A stretch of 64,000 nt of DNA, taken from NCBI RefSeq assembly GCF_039614845.1, contig NZ_JBDIML010000005.1, positions 124,001 to 188,000 of the forward strand, written 5' to 3'. This document shows positions 1-7,672 of the stretch, one piece after another (the first letter of the stretch is position 1; the number at the start of each line of letters is the position of its first letter). The notes below the pieces were generated by a model that was not told where the DNA came from, ran no database searches, and saw only the letters and a list, made by a program, of their open reading frames with translations. The DNA is from Ornithinibacillus xuwenensis (GTDB taxonomy: Bacteria; Bacillota; Bacilli; Bacillales; Amphibacillaceae). The translations under genes were made by a program, and so were the position numbers.

Positions 1-204
1 CTTTTAATCTATCCACTAGATGCAAGCTAGCTCCACCCCCTTCTGAATACTAAGATGCAATGTAACGTAAGAAAGTTGCATAAATGAGTAAAAAAATTCA
101 ATATGGATTCAATAAAAAAGCACGATCATTTCTGAAAGTGCATGAATCAATCATTGTATTATTAAACTTCTATAGCAGTTATTTACTTGATTTCCTTTAA
201 CTGC

Positions 205-969
205 TCATCGCATATATTGATGAATATTTTCCAATATAGTCCGTAATTCAGCAATCGGAATTTGTCCAGGAGCCGAAGCCGAAACGCCTGATGCGAATGT
301 AGCTGAAGATCCAGCTAACTCACCTGCTAGTCTACTAAATATCCCCATCTTAGCCATGGACATCGTAATGAGTGGCCTTTCTGCATATTTAGTTTTCATC
401 ATATTGGTGGCCTGTAATAATGTTAGTACATCCGCTTCACTATTTGGCATAACTGCAATCTTTAAAATGTCCGCATCGAACTCCTGCATTCTTTGAAGTC
501 TTGCTATAATTTCTTCTCTTGATGGTGTTGCCTTAAAATCATGATTAGACATGATAACTGTTATACCGAATAACTTCGCCTTACCTATTAAATAGGAAAG
601 AATATTATTAGTTGTAAACAATTCAAGATCAATTAAATCGACAAGTTGTGATTGAACTGCAAATTCATTTAACTCTTTATAATAGCTACTTGTTATTTTC
701 TTTTTTCCACCTTCTTGATAGCTTCGAAAAGTAAAAAGTAACGGAATATCTTTAATTTCATTTCTTAATGTTTTTAGAATATTATGTACTGCCTGCATGT
801 CATCAACATGACTATACTGATCAACACGCCACTCGATAATGTCCGGCCTTAACGCTATCACAGCACGCACTTCATCCATTAGCTCCAAATCTGAAATTCC
901 AACTAATGGTACAATGATTTTTGGCATGCCTTCTCCTATTATCGTATTGCGAACCTGTACAGGCTTCAT
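205..969 (-). CDS. aroD: 3-dehydroquinate dehydratase, type I
   Basis: AroD dehydrates 3-dehydroquinate to 3-dehydroshikimate, step three of the shikimate pathway, in the cytosol. The 254-aa protein has the usual length of the class I (Schiff-base) enzyme. It shows the early D-IIEWRVD strand, the central MSNHDF segment with the catalytic His, the ILKIAVMP strand carrying the Schiff-base Lys, and the C-terminal SGVSASAPGQIPI loop. The ATG is preceded by GAGGATG at 6-nt spacing. It lies 118 bp downstream of metG on the same strand with a weak hairpin between, so it may receive some read-through from the T-box transcript. Family assignment is firm; the operon link is inference. Confidence 0.95.
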   Translation of the reverse strand: MKPVQVRNTIIGEGMPKIIVPLVGISDLELMDEVRAVIALRPDIIEWRVDQYSHVDDMQAVHNILKTLRNEIKDIPLLFTFRSYQEGGKKKITSSYYKELNEFAVQSQLVDLIDLELFTTNNILSYLIGKAKLFGITVIMSNHDFKATPSREEIIARLQRMQEFDADILKIAVMPNSEADVLTLLQATNMMKTKYAERPLITMSMAKMGIFSRLAGELAGSSATFASGVSASAPGQIPIAELRTILENIHQYMR

Positions 970-1057
970 CTAATTCATCCTCACTTGCCACTCAAATTAT
1001 TATTAAATATATTTTATCATACATTCGATTCGAAGCATTACGTGCTATATTCTTTAA

Positions 1058-1088
1058 ATCAAAAGAATAGAAGCTGTTTTCCAGCTCC
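1058..1088 (-). terminator. weak rho-independent terminator after metG
   Basis: On the minus strand GGAGCTG-gaaaa-CAGCTTC forms a 7-bp stem with one G-U pair, followed by TATTCTTTTG. It overlaps the metG stop codon. The stem is short and the U tract interrupted, so termination may be partial. Confidence 0.45.
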
Positions 1089-2728
1089 TACTCTGCTTTT
1101 GAATGCTCTTTTAATTTGTTTTTTTCTTCTTCAATACTGCTCAAATCAATTCTCTCAAACAACGGTTTCACATGTCTGACTTCCTTAGGAACTACTTTAA
1201 CCATTTCCCATTTAAGTTGATCTAGTTGTAACATTTTCGCGACAGTATGACTAGAAAAAGGAAGAAAAGGATTCAGTAATTGAGCTAGATTTGCAATAAT
1301 GAATACACAAGTAGTCATTGTATCCATACAATCGGATTTTGCATCTTTAATTTGAATCCATGGCTTTCTCTCATCAAAGAATTTATTAGATTCTCGTATA
1401 AAAGCAAAGATTTCCTCTATTCCTTTTTTGAACGTTGCATTTGAAACATAGTCACCAACAGTTTCATAAAGTAGTGAAATCCGCTTCAAAAACCTGGGTT
1501 CAATTTCCCCTTCAGGGATTTTGCCTTCGTAATATTTATCAATAAATTTTAAAGTCCTGTTTACAAAGTTCCCATAGGTCCCTAGTAATTCACTATTATG
1601 ACTATAGATAAACTCACGCCAAGAAAAATCGGCATCCCTGTTCTCTGGTGCGTTCACTGTCATGAAATAGCGAATGGAATCAGGATGATATCGCTTTAAA
1701 ATGTCTGGAACCCATATTGCCCAGTTTCTACTTGTTGATAGCTTTTTTTGTTCGATTGTTAAATATTCATTGGAGACGATATGGGTAGGAAGTGGTGTTT
1801 TTTTAATACCTTTGAGAATGGCTGGCCATATAATGGTATGAAAAGGTATGTTATCTTTACCATGTACATAATAAGAAATTGTATCTTCGTTCCAAAAATC
1901 AAAAGTCTCTCTTTTGTTTTCGATTGCCCATTTTTCACTTGCAGAATAATAACCGGCAACGGCTTCAATCCACACATAGATCTTCTTCTCCTCAAATCCA
2001 ACAACTGGAACAGGCACACCAATCGGAAGATCTCGAGTGACAGCTCGGTCTACCAGTCCCTCCCTTAAATATCTCTCTGATAACTGAATGGCATTCTCTC
2101 TCCATAGCCCCTTTGATTTAGCATTGGATACATATTCTTCTAGGTCCTTTTGAAACAAGCTTAATTGAAAATAATAATGCTCGGTCGACTTAACGACCGG
2201 TTTATCCCCACAGCTTCTACAGATTCTATTGATTAATTCCAGAGGATTTAATAAGTTAGAGCAATAATCACATTGATCTCCTCTTGCTTGTGCATCACAA
2301 TGAGGACATATTCCTTCTACAAAACGGTCAGGCAAAAACTGCTCACAGGTCTTGCAGTAACATTGTTCTTCTTCTTTTGTATATAGCCTTCCAGATTCAA
2401 GTAATCGCAAGAAAACCGCTTGAACAATTTCATGGTGTAAAGAAGTGTCGGTCCGCGTATAACAATCATACGTAAACCCTAATTGTCGAAAGCATTGTTG
2501 AAACTCTTCGTGATATCGATTCGCAATATCTTTCGCTTCCACCCCCTCCTGCTTTGCTTTAATTACAATTGGTGTACCATTACAATCACTACCAGATACA
2601 TATAGTACCTCCTTTCCATTTAAGCGAAAGTATCTAGCTAAAATATCACCTGGTAACAGACTAGATAAATGCCCGAGATGTAGTGAACCATTCGCATATG
2701 GCCATGCACCACCAATAAATACACGCAT
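1088..2728 (-). CDS. metG: methionyl-tRNA synthetase, T-box-controlled second type
   Basis: Charges tRNA-Met with methionine in the cytosol. The ATG at 2728 gives 546 aa and has AAGGAGG 8 nt upstream; longer in-frame versions run back into the T-box terminator and are not credible. Visible motifs are the N-terminal GGAWPYANGSLHLGH signature (HLGH as HIGH), two Cys4 zinc knuckles (CKTC/CPHC, then CDYC/CRSC), and KKLSTS where most enzymes have KMSKS. The C-terminal EMAP-like dimerisation domain of the housekeeping Bacillus MetS is absent. From memory, the sequence resembles the short second MetRS of the Bacillus cereus group, a type linked to resistance against MetRS inhibitors. A housekeeping copy elsewhere in the genome is expected but cannot be seen here. 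Confidence 0.93.
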   Translation of the reverse strand: MRVFIGGAWPYANGSLHLGHLSSLLPGDILARYFRLNGKEVLYVSGSDCNGTPIVIKAKQEGVEAKDIANRYHEEFQQCFRQLGFTYDCYTRTDTSLHHEIVQAVFLRLLESGRLYTKEEEQCYCKTCEQFLPDRFVEGICPHCDAQARGDQCDYCSNLLNPLELINRICRSCGDKPVVKSTEHYYFQLSLFQKDLEEYVSNAKSKGLWRENAIQLSERYLREGLVDRAVTRDLPIGVPVPVVGFEEKKIYVWIEAVAGYYSASEKWAIENKRETFDFWNEDTISYYVHGKDNIPFHTIIWPAILKGIKKTPLPTHIVSNEYLTIEQKKLSTSRNWAIWVPDILKRYHPDSIRYFMTVNAPENRDADFSWREFIYSHNSELLGTYGNFVNRTLKFIDKYYEGKIPEGEIEPRFLKRISLLYETVGDYVSNATFKKGIEEIFAFIRESNKFFDERKPWIQIKDAKSDCMDTMTTCVFIIANLAQLLNPFLPFSSHTVAKMLQLDQLKWEMVKVVPKEVRHVKPLFERIDLSSIEEEKNKLKEHSKAE

Positions 2729-2753
2729 AAATAATTCCTCCTTCATAATATAT

Positions 2754-3045
2754 AAAAAACCTCGCCCTAAGACCGAAGTCAAAGGACGAGGTTCATATCT
2801 CGTGTTACCACCTTTATTCACTAATAACTCACATTATTAGCCTCATGAAGTACGGAGTGACAATCACCCTTATACTCTGACATTTATAACAAGTGCCAAA
2901 TCTCGTCAAAGTCTAATCAATGAAGTCGACTTTGAAGCTCAAAGGCCATTTTCAATCAACAATTCTCTGCTTCTTCTCAGCTACCGAAGCTCTCTGGGAG
3001 AAAATTCTGTTCATCTACTTTCCTTATCATCGCTTTTATTAAATA
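2754..3045 (-). promoter_or_regulatory. T-box leader (tRNA-Met sensing) of metG
   Basis: Read on the minus strand, the leader has a Stem I with an AGTAGATGA element and a GGTAGCTG loop. A plausible ATG specifier lies in the segment GAAAATGG near 2962. The T-box core AAAGGTGGTAACACGAG covers about 2799-2815, with TGGT to bind the tRNA 3' end. An intrinsic terminator follows (arms ACCTCGTCC / GGGCGAGGT, about 2754-2793) and ends in TTTTTT. Uncharged tRNA-Met should stabilise the antiterminator and allow metG transcription. The T-box core and terminator are clear; the specifier assignment rests partly on the downstream gene. Confidence 0.9.
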
Positions 3046-3092
3046 TTTCACTTATTATTGCATAATTGTGGAGAAAATAAAAGGAGTATCAC

Positions 3093-4070
3093 TCATTTTT
3101 TGCTAACATCTAGCAATATTTTACCAATACTTCTTCTGGATTCAATCAATTCATGTGCTTTGTAAGCTTCTTCTAATGGGAACTCTGCTCCAACCATTAT
3201 CTGTAGTTTGTTTTCTTTTAAATAGTCCATTATGCGTAAACTTGCATCGGCTAATAAATCTGGTCTTTCATTCCTAGTTGTCCCTAAGCTAAAACCTAAT
3301 ATGGATCTACAGCTTGTATGAAGTTGTTCCGTATTAAAGAAACCTATTTCTCCACTTGCATTTCCGAACTGGACTAATCTACCAAACTTTGCTAAACAAT
3401 TTATGCTTTGCTCAGTTATTTTACCTGCGACTGCATCTAAAATTACATTTACACCTCGACCATTAGTTATTGAATTAACATTATCTGCAAAATTATTGTA
3501 TAGCATGACATGACTTGCTCCAGCTTCTATTACTGTTTGAAATTTAGACTTATGACTTACAGTACCAATTATTGTTTTTGCCCCCATTAGTTTTGCTAGT
3601 TGAATAGCTGTGGTTCCAACACCACCTGCTGCAGCATGTACTAGTATAGTTTCATCTTTTTGAAATCTCGCAACATCTGTTAATAATTTTAAAGAAAGAA
3701 ACGATACCGTAGGACAAGCAGCTGCAGTTTCGAAGCTAATGTCATCTGGAAGAGGAAAAGATAATGTATCATTAGCAACGACAAATTCAGCATAAGAACC
3801 ATATTTGGGAAATGCAATTACACGCTGCCCAATATAGAGATTCTTAACTGAATCACCTATCTCTACTATTGTTCCTGCTGCATCTAAACCCAGTTCCATT
3901 GGAAAACTGCTTTTTCCTTTACGACCAGTTCTCTTCTTAATATCGGCATAATTAACACTAGTTTTCTCAACTTTAATTAATACTTCATTTCCTTTTACTA
4001 AAGGTATCTTCTCTTCAATTACTTTAAGTACTTCTGGTCCACCGAACCTTGTAATTACAATCTTCTTCAA
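3093..4070 (-). CDS. NADPH:quinone oxidoreductase-like medium-chain dehydrogenase
   Basis: A 325-aa zinc-independent medium-chain dehydrogenase/reductase of the quinone-oxidoreductase (Qor) group, probably using NADPH to reduce quinones or enones in the cytosol. It has the N-terminal GroES-like part (MKKIVITRFGGPEVLKV, YADIKKRTG), the GLDAAGTIVEIG segment, and the nucleotide-binding loop AAAGGVGTTAIQLAKLMGA; structural-zinc cysteines are lacking. Translation starts at TTG (4070) with GGGAGGGG 5 nt before it. It stands alone between the metG T-box and a broken MFS gene. The true substrate is unknown. Confidence 0.87.
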   Translation of the reverse strand: MKKIVITRFGGPEVLKVIEEKIPLVKGNEVLIKVEKTSVNYADIKKRTGRKGKSSFPMELGLDAAGTIVEIGDSVKNLYIGQRVIAFPKYGSYAEFVVANDTLSFPLPDDISFETAAACPTVSFLSLKLLTDVARFQKDETILVHAAAGGVGTTAIQLAKLMGAKTIIGTVSHKSKFQTVIEAGASHVMLYNNFADNVNSITNGRGVNVILDAVAGKITEQSINCLAKFGRLVQFGNASGEIGFFNTEQLHTSCRSILGFSLGTTRNERPDLLADASLRIMDYLKENKLQIMVGAEFPLEEAYKAHELIESRRSIGKILLDVSKK

Positions 4071-4167
4071 ATTTACCCCTCCCTAATATATTGTAATACA
4101 ACAAAAAAGTAATTAATAATTGTATAAATTTATACAATTCAATAAGGAAAAGTTATGAACGTAAAAA

Positions 4168-4202
4168 TAAAAAGTACATATTCGTTACAAATATGTACTT
4201 TA
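4168..4202 (-). terminator. rho-independent terminator of the MFS pseudogene
   Basis: AAAGTACATATT / AATATGTACTTT is a 12-bp perfect stem with a 7-nt loop, followed on the minus strand by TTATTTT. It lies just after the stop codon of the broken MFS gene. Confidence 0.85.
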
Positions 4203-4217
4203 ACTAGCTATAAAATT

Positions 4218-5492
4218 TTAATTAGCCTCCTCAACAATACCATCATCAAAATGAATACCAAATACCTCTGGTGACAAATCATTTGCTTTTGGTAATGTTC
4301 TTAATCTTGGGTGTAGGATCCAAACAATCGAAACAAATACAAGTCCAAGCCCAGTAAGAGCAAATATTAACGTACTACTTGATACAGTTGCAAAGTACCC
4401 ACCTGCGAGAGAACCAATTGGCATGGCCATTGTCCCCATACTACTTGATACTGAATTTACTCGACCTAGGACTTTATTCGGAACAACCGTTTGGACAGCA
4501 GAGGCAAAAAGGACATTGGTACCACCAATCGGGATCCAGGCTAACCCAAATAGTAAAATACCTACGATTGACCAAGGTACTAGCGCAGCAATTATCCAAC
4601 AAATCGCCGAGCCAAAAAATGAAATGATACTAAAATAACCTAATTTAAATTTGCCCATCCAAGGTGACAATACTGCCCCGATTAAGGCACCAGTAGACAT
4701 TGCAGCAAGATAAAACCCATAAATCTCCGATCCTCCATTTTGATCAGCAAAGGCTGGAAGAACAGCCAATGCTCCCCCTATTGCAAAATTTGCTACGACA
4801 GAACCAAATAAGAAAGTACCCATAATCGAGCCAAATACAATTGAAAATCCTTCCTTTAATTCCGAAAAATAAGTAACAAGCCCACTCTTTATCCCTTTTT
4901 TTCGCTGGACTGCTATTTCTTTAGAAGTCGGTAGCTATAATAAACTAAAGCAAATTGCTGCCAACGCAAAGGTAAAGGAATCAACTAAATACAACGTGAC
5001 AGCACCAAAGAAAGCTACGAGAATTCCTGAAAGTGCATTAAATACTAAATCAATCCCTTGATAAGCAAAAGAAAAATAAGCGTTTCCTTTTACTAATTCC
5101 TCTTTCTTTACTATTAATGGTAGTGCCTTTGATTGCGATGGATACGCAAATTGCTCAATAAAAGAAACAATTGGCATCACGATAAGCACGATATGAACGG
5201 TTAATACATCCATATAATATGCAATCGGAATGATGATAATTAGCCCAGCTTGTAAGATTTGAGTAATTAGAAGTGTGCGTTTAATCGGCCAGCGATCGAC
5301 GAATGGTCCCGTGATAAATCGCAAAGCTGCTGGGAGTAGTGTGAGAAAACCTGCTAAACCTGAATAAAAGGCATTACCACCTAAACTATATACGAGCCAC
5401 ATGGCAGCAACATAATAGATACTATCCCCTATATTCGTTACAATTCTACCAATGAGTAGAAAGAAAAAGTTTTTATTCTTCAGTATTCCCAT
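4218..5492 (-). pseudogene. MFS exporter interrupted by an in-frame amber codon
   Basis: Two ORFs form one 425-codon reading frame of an MFS_3/EntS-like drug or siderophore exporter. The first half starts at ATG 5492 behind GGAGGGG and carries TM1-6 (IGRIVTNIGDSIYYVAAMWL, FITGPFVDRWPIKRT). A single TAG at 4935-4937 (codon 186) interrupts the central cytoplasmic loop. The same frame then continues for 37 codons (LPTSKEIAVQRKKG and onwards) into the second half from MGTFLFGSVVANFAIGG to 4218. There is no frameshift or deletion, so this is a recent nonsense mutation, a sequencing error, or a read-through/suppressed stop. The intact gene would have the usual 12-TM length. Confidence 0.85.
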
Positions 5493-5677
5493 GTTTTCCC
5501 CTCCGTAAGGATTATGAATTTTTTTTATTATCCTAACAATAGCAATTAGGCCAGTCTTGAACAACCATCTTTAGAATGAAACAATCTACATTTCTGGACC
5601 TACTCAAAAATGAATGAAGAAATCATAGCTTCATTCCATCTAGTAAATACTAAAACGAAAGGAGGGGATATCAAAAA

Positions 5678-5848
5678 ATGAATAAAAAAAAGACAAAAAC
5701 AGAAGAAGCAAATATCAAGCTTAATAATACCTTTTATGGTGAAGAAGAAAACACTCAAGATTTAGACCGACTCGTTAACAACAACAACAACATTTCACTA
5801 GTTCTTCAAAACAGCAAGTATGACGATAAAGATAATGAAGATATGTAG
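5678..5848 (+). CDS. small hydrophilic protein of unknown function (56 aa)
   Basis: An unrecognised 56-aa ORF with a very strong ribosome site (AAAGGAGGGG, 9 nt before ATG) and its own terminator just downstream. The product begins MNKKKTKTEEANIKLNN, has an acidic stretch (GEEENTQD), a five-Asn run, and an acidic tail ending NEDM. It has no signal peptide, membrane segment or cysteine. The composition would suit a small spore or stress protein, but this is a guess. It sits alone between the broken MFS gene and the fruRKA operon. The strong SD and terminator are the main evidence that it is expressed. Confidence 0.65.
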   Translation: MNKKKTKTEEANIKLNNTFYGEEENTQDLDRLVNNNNNISLVLQNSKYDDKDNEDM

Positions 5849-5852
5849 ACCT

Positions 5853-5882
5853 ACTCCCTACTTTTATAGTAGGGATATTTTT
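5853..5882 (+). terminator. terminator after the 56-aa ORF
   Basis: CCCTAC-ttttata-GTAGGG forms a 6-bp stem followed by ATATTTTTC, 5 bp after the stop codon of the small ORF and upstream of the fru promoter. Confidence 0.75.
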
Positions 5883-5900
5883 CGCTTTCAATGACAGTTT

Positions 5901-5947
5901 TTGATAGATTTTAAATGTTTTTGAATGATTTTGATTGACATTAAATG
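5901..5947 (+). promoter_or_regulatory. candidate FruR operator repeats
   Basis: Related direct repeats begin at 5901 (TTGATAGATTTTAAATG), 5921 (TTGAATGATTTT) and 5931 (TTGATTGACATTAAATG). They are offset by 20 and 10 bp, so they face the same side of the helix. The last contains the -35 hexamer. Regulators of the DeoR family commonly bind such direct repeats. Binding of FruR here is inferred. Confidence 0.6.
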
Positions 5948-5963
5948 TGTAATCAACTAAAAT
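5935..5963 (+). promoter_or_regulatory. sigma-A promoter of fruRKA
   Basis: A perfect -35 TTGACA (5935-5940), 17-bp spacer and -10 TAAAAT (5958-5963) give a start site near 5970. Confidence 0.8.
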
Positions 5964-5969
5964 AAAAAC

Positions 5970-5984
5970 ATGAAAGCGCTTCAT
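5970..5984 (+). promoter_or_regulatory. cre site (CcpA operator) at the fru start site
   Basis: ATGAAAGCGCTTCAT closely matches the catabolite-responsive element WTGNAARCGNWWWCA. It covers the predicted transcription start, a position where CcpA/HPr-Ser-P represses. Confidence 0.75.
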
Positions 5985-5995
5985 AGGAGGTAGTT

Positions 5996-6745
5996 ATGTT
6001 AGAGGCAGACCGTCATAAATTAATTTTAGAAGCATTAAAGGAACAAAACACGATAAAAATACAGGACCTAATCAAGTTAACAAACGCTTCTGAGTCTACT
6101 ATCCGACGTGATTTAACACAGCTTGAAAAGGGTAAATTTCTAAAAAGAGTACATGGTGGCGCAGCCAGATTACAAGGAAAGCTAGTAGAACCAACCATGG
6201 ATGAAAAATCATCCATAAACACGCAAACAAAACGTCAAATCGCTCAATTTGCTTCAAATCTTATTGAAGAAGGTGATTGTATTTATTTAGATGCGGGTTC
6301 GACTATTTTTCAAATGATTGACCAGCTTCCATCCAATATCGTTGTTGTAACCAATGGACTTATGCATATGAATCATCTTCTAGAAAGAAACATTGAAACC
6401 TATCTGATAGGTGGATTTGTTAAACCAACAACAAAGGCTCTTATTGGTAGAGGAGCAATGGAAAGCTTGGAGCAGTACAGATTTGATAAAAGCTTTATCG
6501 GAGTAAATGGAATCCATCCACAATTTGGCTATACCACGCCAGATCCAGAGGAGGCCATGATTAAGAACTTAGCGATATCGTTATCTAGAGAAGCCTATGT
6601 GTTAGCGGATGATTCGAAATTTCTAGAAACAGCCTTTGCAAAAATATCTGACATAGGTGCAGCAACCATTCTAACGAATAAATTGAACACAGATACAGAA
6701 GAGCACTTTCAAAATCATACAAATATAAAGGTAGTGACATCATGA
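5996..6745 (+). CDS. fruR: fructose operon repressor, DeoR family
   Basis: A 249-aa DeoR-family repressor and first gene of fruR-fruK-fruA. The N-terminal winged helix contains the signature segment IQDLIKLTNASESTIRRDL followed by RVHGGAA. The C-terminal DeoR sensor domain follows (EGDCIYLDAGSTIFQMIDQL, VVVTNGLMH, YLIGG), as in regulators that respond to phosphosugars. Known FruR proteins respond to fructose-1-phosphate, the FruA product. The ATG follows TAGGAGG. The stop overlaps the fruK start by 4 bp, so the two are translationally coupled. Repeats around the -35 region upstream are the likely autoregulatory operator. Confidence 0.95.
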   Translation: MLEADRHKLILEALKEQNTIKIQDLIKLTNASESTIRRDLTQLEKGKFLKRVHGGAARLQGKLVEPTMDEKSSINTQTKRQIAQFASNLIEEGDCIYLDAGSTIFQMIDQLPSNIVVVTNGLMHMNHLLERNIETYLIGGFVKPTTKALIGRGAMESLEQYRFDKSFIGVNGIHPQFGYTTPDPEEAMIKNLAISLSREAYVLADDSKFLETAFAKISDIGAATILTNKLNTDTEEHFQNHTNIKVVTS

Positions 6746-7671
6746 TTTACACACTAACATTAAACCCCTCCCTCGACTATATTGTCGAACTAGATAAGTT
6801 TCATGTTGGAGAATTAAACCGAACAAGAGCAGAGTCAAAGTTTCCAGGTGGGAAAGGAATTAATGTTTCACAAGTATTAAAAAGACTTGATGTTGATAGT
6901 CACGCACTTGGATTTACAGGTGGATTCACCGGAAACTATATTGAAGAATTTCTTCACCAGCAACAGATTCACACAGACTTTGTAAGTGTACAAGAAGATA
7001 GCAGGATTAACGTCAAGCTTCGAGCAGCAGAGGAAACAGAAGTTAATTCGAGTGGGCCAACGATAACAAATACTGATTTTGAACAATTAAAGAATAAAAT
7101 AGCCAAGCTGACAAGTGATGATTTACTTGTCTTAGCAGGAAGCATTCCCACTACATTGCCTGCAAGTACGTATGAGGAGTTAGTAAGTATTTGTATCCAA
7201 AATGGCACAAAGTTTGTTGTAGATGCTGAAGGAGATTTATTGAGAAAAGTAGTTCCATTAAAACCATTTTTAATAAAGCCAAATCATCATGAACTTGGAG
7301 ATTTATTCAATACGAAACTAACATCCTGTGAAGAGGTAATTCCATATGGGGAAGAACTTATCGGCATGGGGGCACAAAACGTCATTGTTTCACTTGCAGG
7401 TAAAGGGGCTGTGCTTGTTAATCAACATATGGCCTATATCGCATCGGTTCCAAAGGGAGAACTAAAAAGCTCTGTTGGTGCTGGTGATTCCATGGTAGCC
7501 GGATTTATCGCGGTTTATGAAAAAACAAAGAATATCGAAGAGGCTTTCCGCTTCAGTGTTGCAGCAGGTAGTGCAACTGCCTTTTCAATGGGATTATGCA
7601 CAAAAGAAAAAGTAGAAGAATTACTTCCTCAGGTTACGATAGAAAGAAAAATTATAAAGGGGAGAAATTAA
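6742..7671 (+). CDS. fruK: 1-phosphofructokinase
   Basis: Phosphorylates fructose-1-phosphate to fructose-1,6-bisphosphate using ATP in the cytosol. The 309-aa PfkB-family protein has TLNPSLDYIVEL at the N terminus, the FPGGKGINVSQVLKRL signature near residues 34-50, KPNHHEL in the substrate-binding region, and the C-terminal catalytic loop VGAGDSMVAGF with the conserved GAGD aspartate. It overlaps fruR by 4 bp and lies 1 bp before fruA. Its product is the recognised effector of CggR, whose operon lies at the other end of this window. Confidence 0.96.
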   Translation: MIYTLTLNPSLDYIVELDKFHVGELNRTRAESKFPGGKGINVSQVLKRLDVDSHALGFTGGFTGNYIEEFLHQQQIHTDFVSVQEDSRINVKLRAAEETEVNSSGPTITNTDFEQLKNKIAKLTSDDLLVLAGSIPTTLPASTYEELVSICIQNGTKFVVDAEGDLLRKVVPLKPFLIKPNHHELGDLFNTKLTSCEEVIPYGEELIGMGAQNVIVSLAGKGAVLVNQHMAYIASVPKGELKSSVGAGDSMVAGFIAVYEKTKNIEEAFRFSVAAGSATAFSMGLCTKEKVEELLPQVTIERKIIKGRN

Positions 7672-7672
7672 C

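Noticed and set aside
1088..2821. Longer 577-aa MetRS start with N-terminal extension
   Set aside because: The extension reads through the T-box terminator and lacks an SD; ATG 2728 has AAGGAGG.
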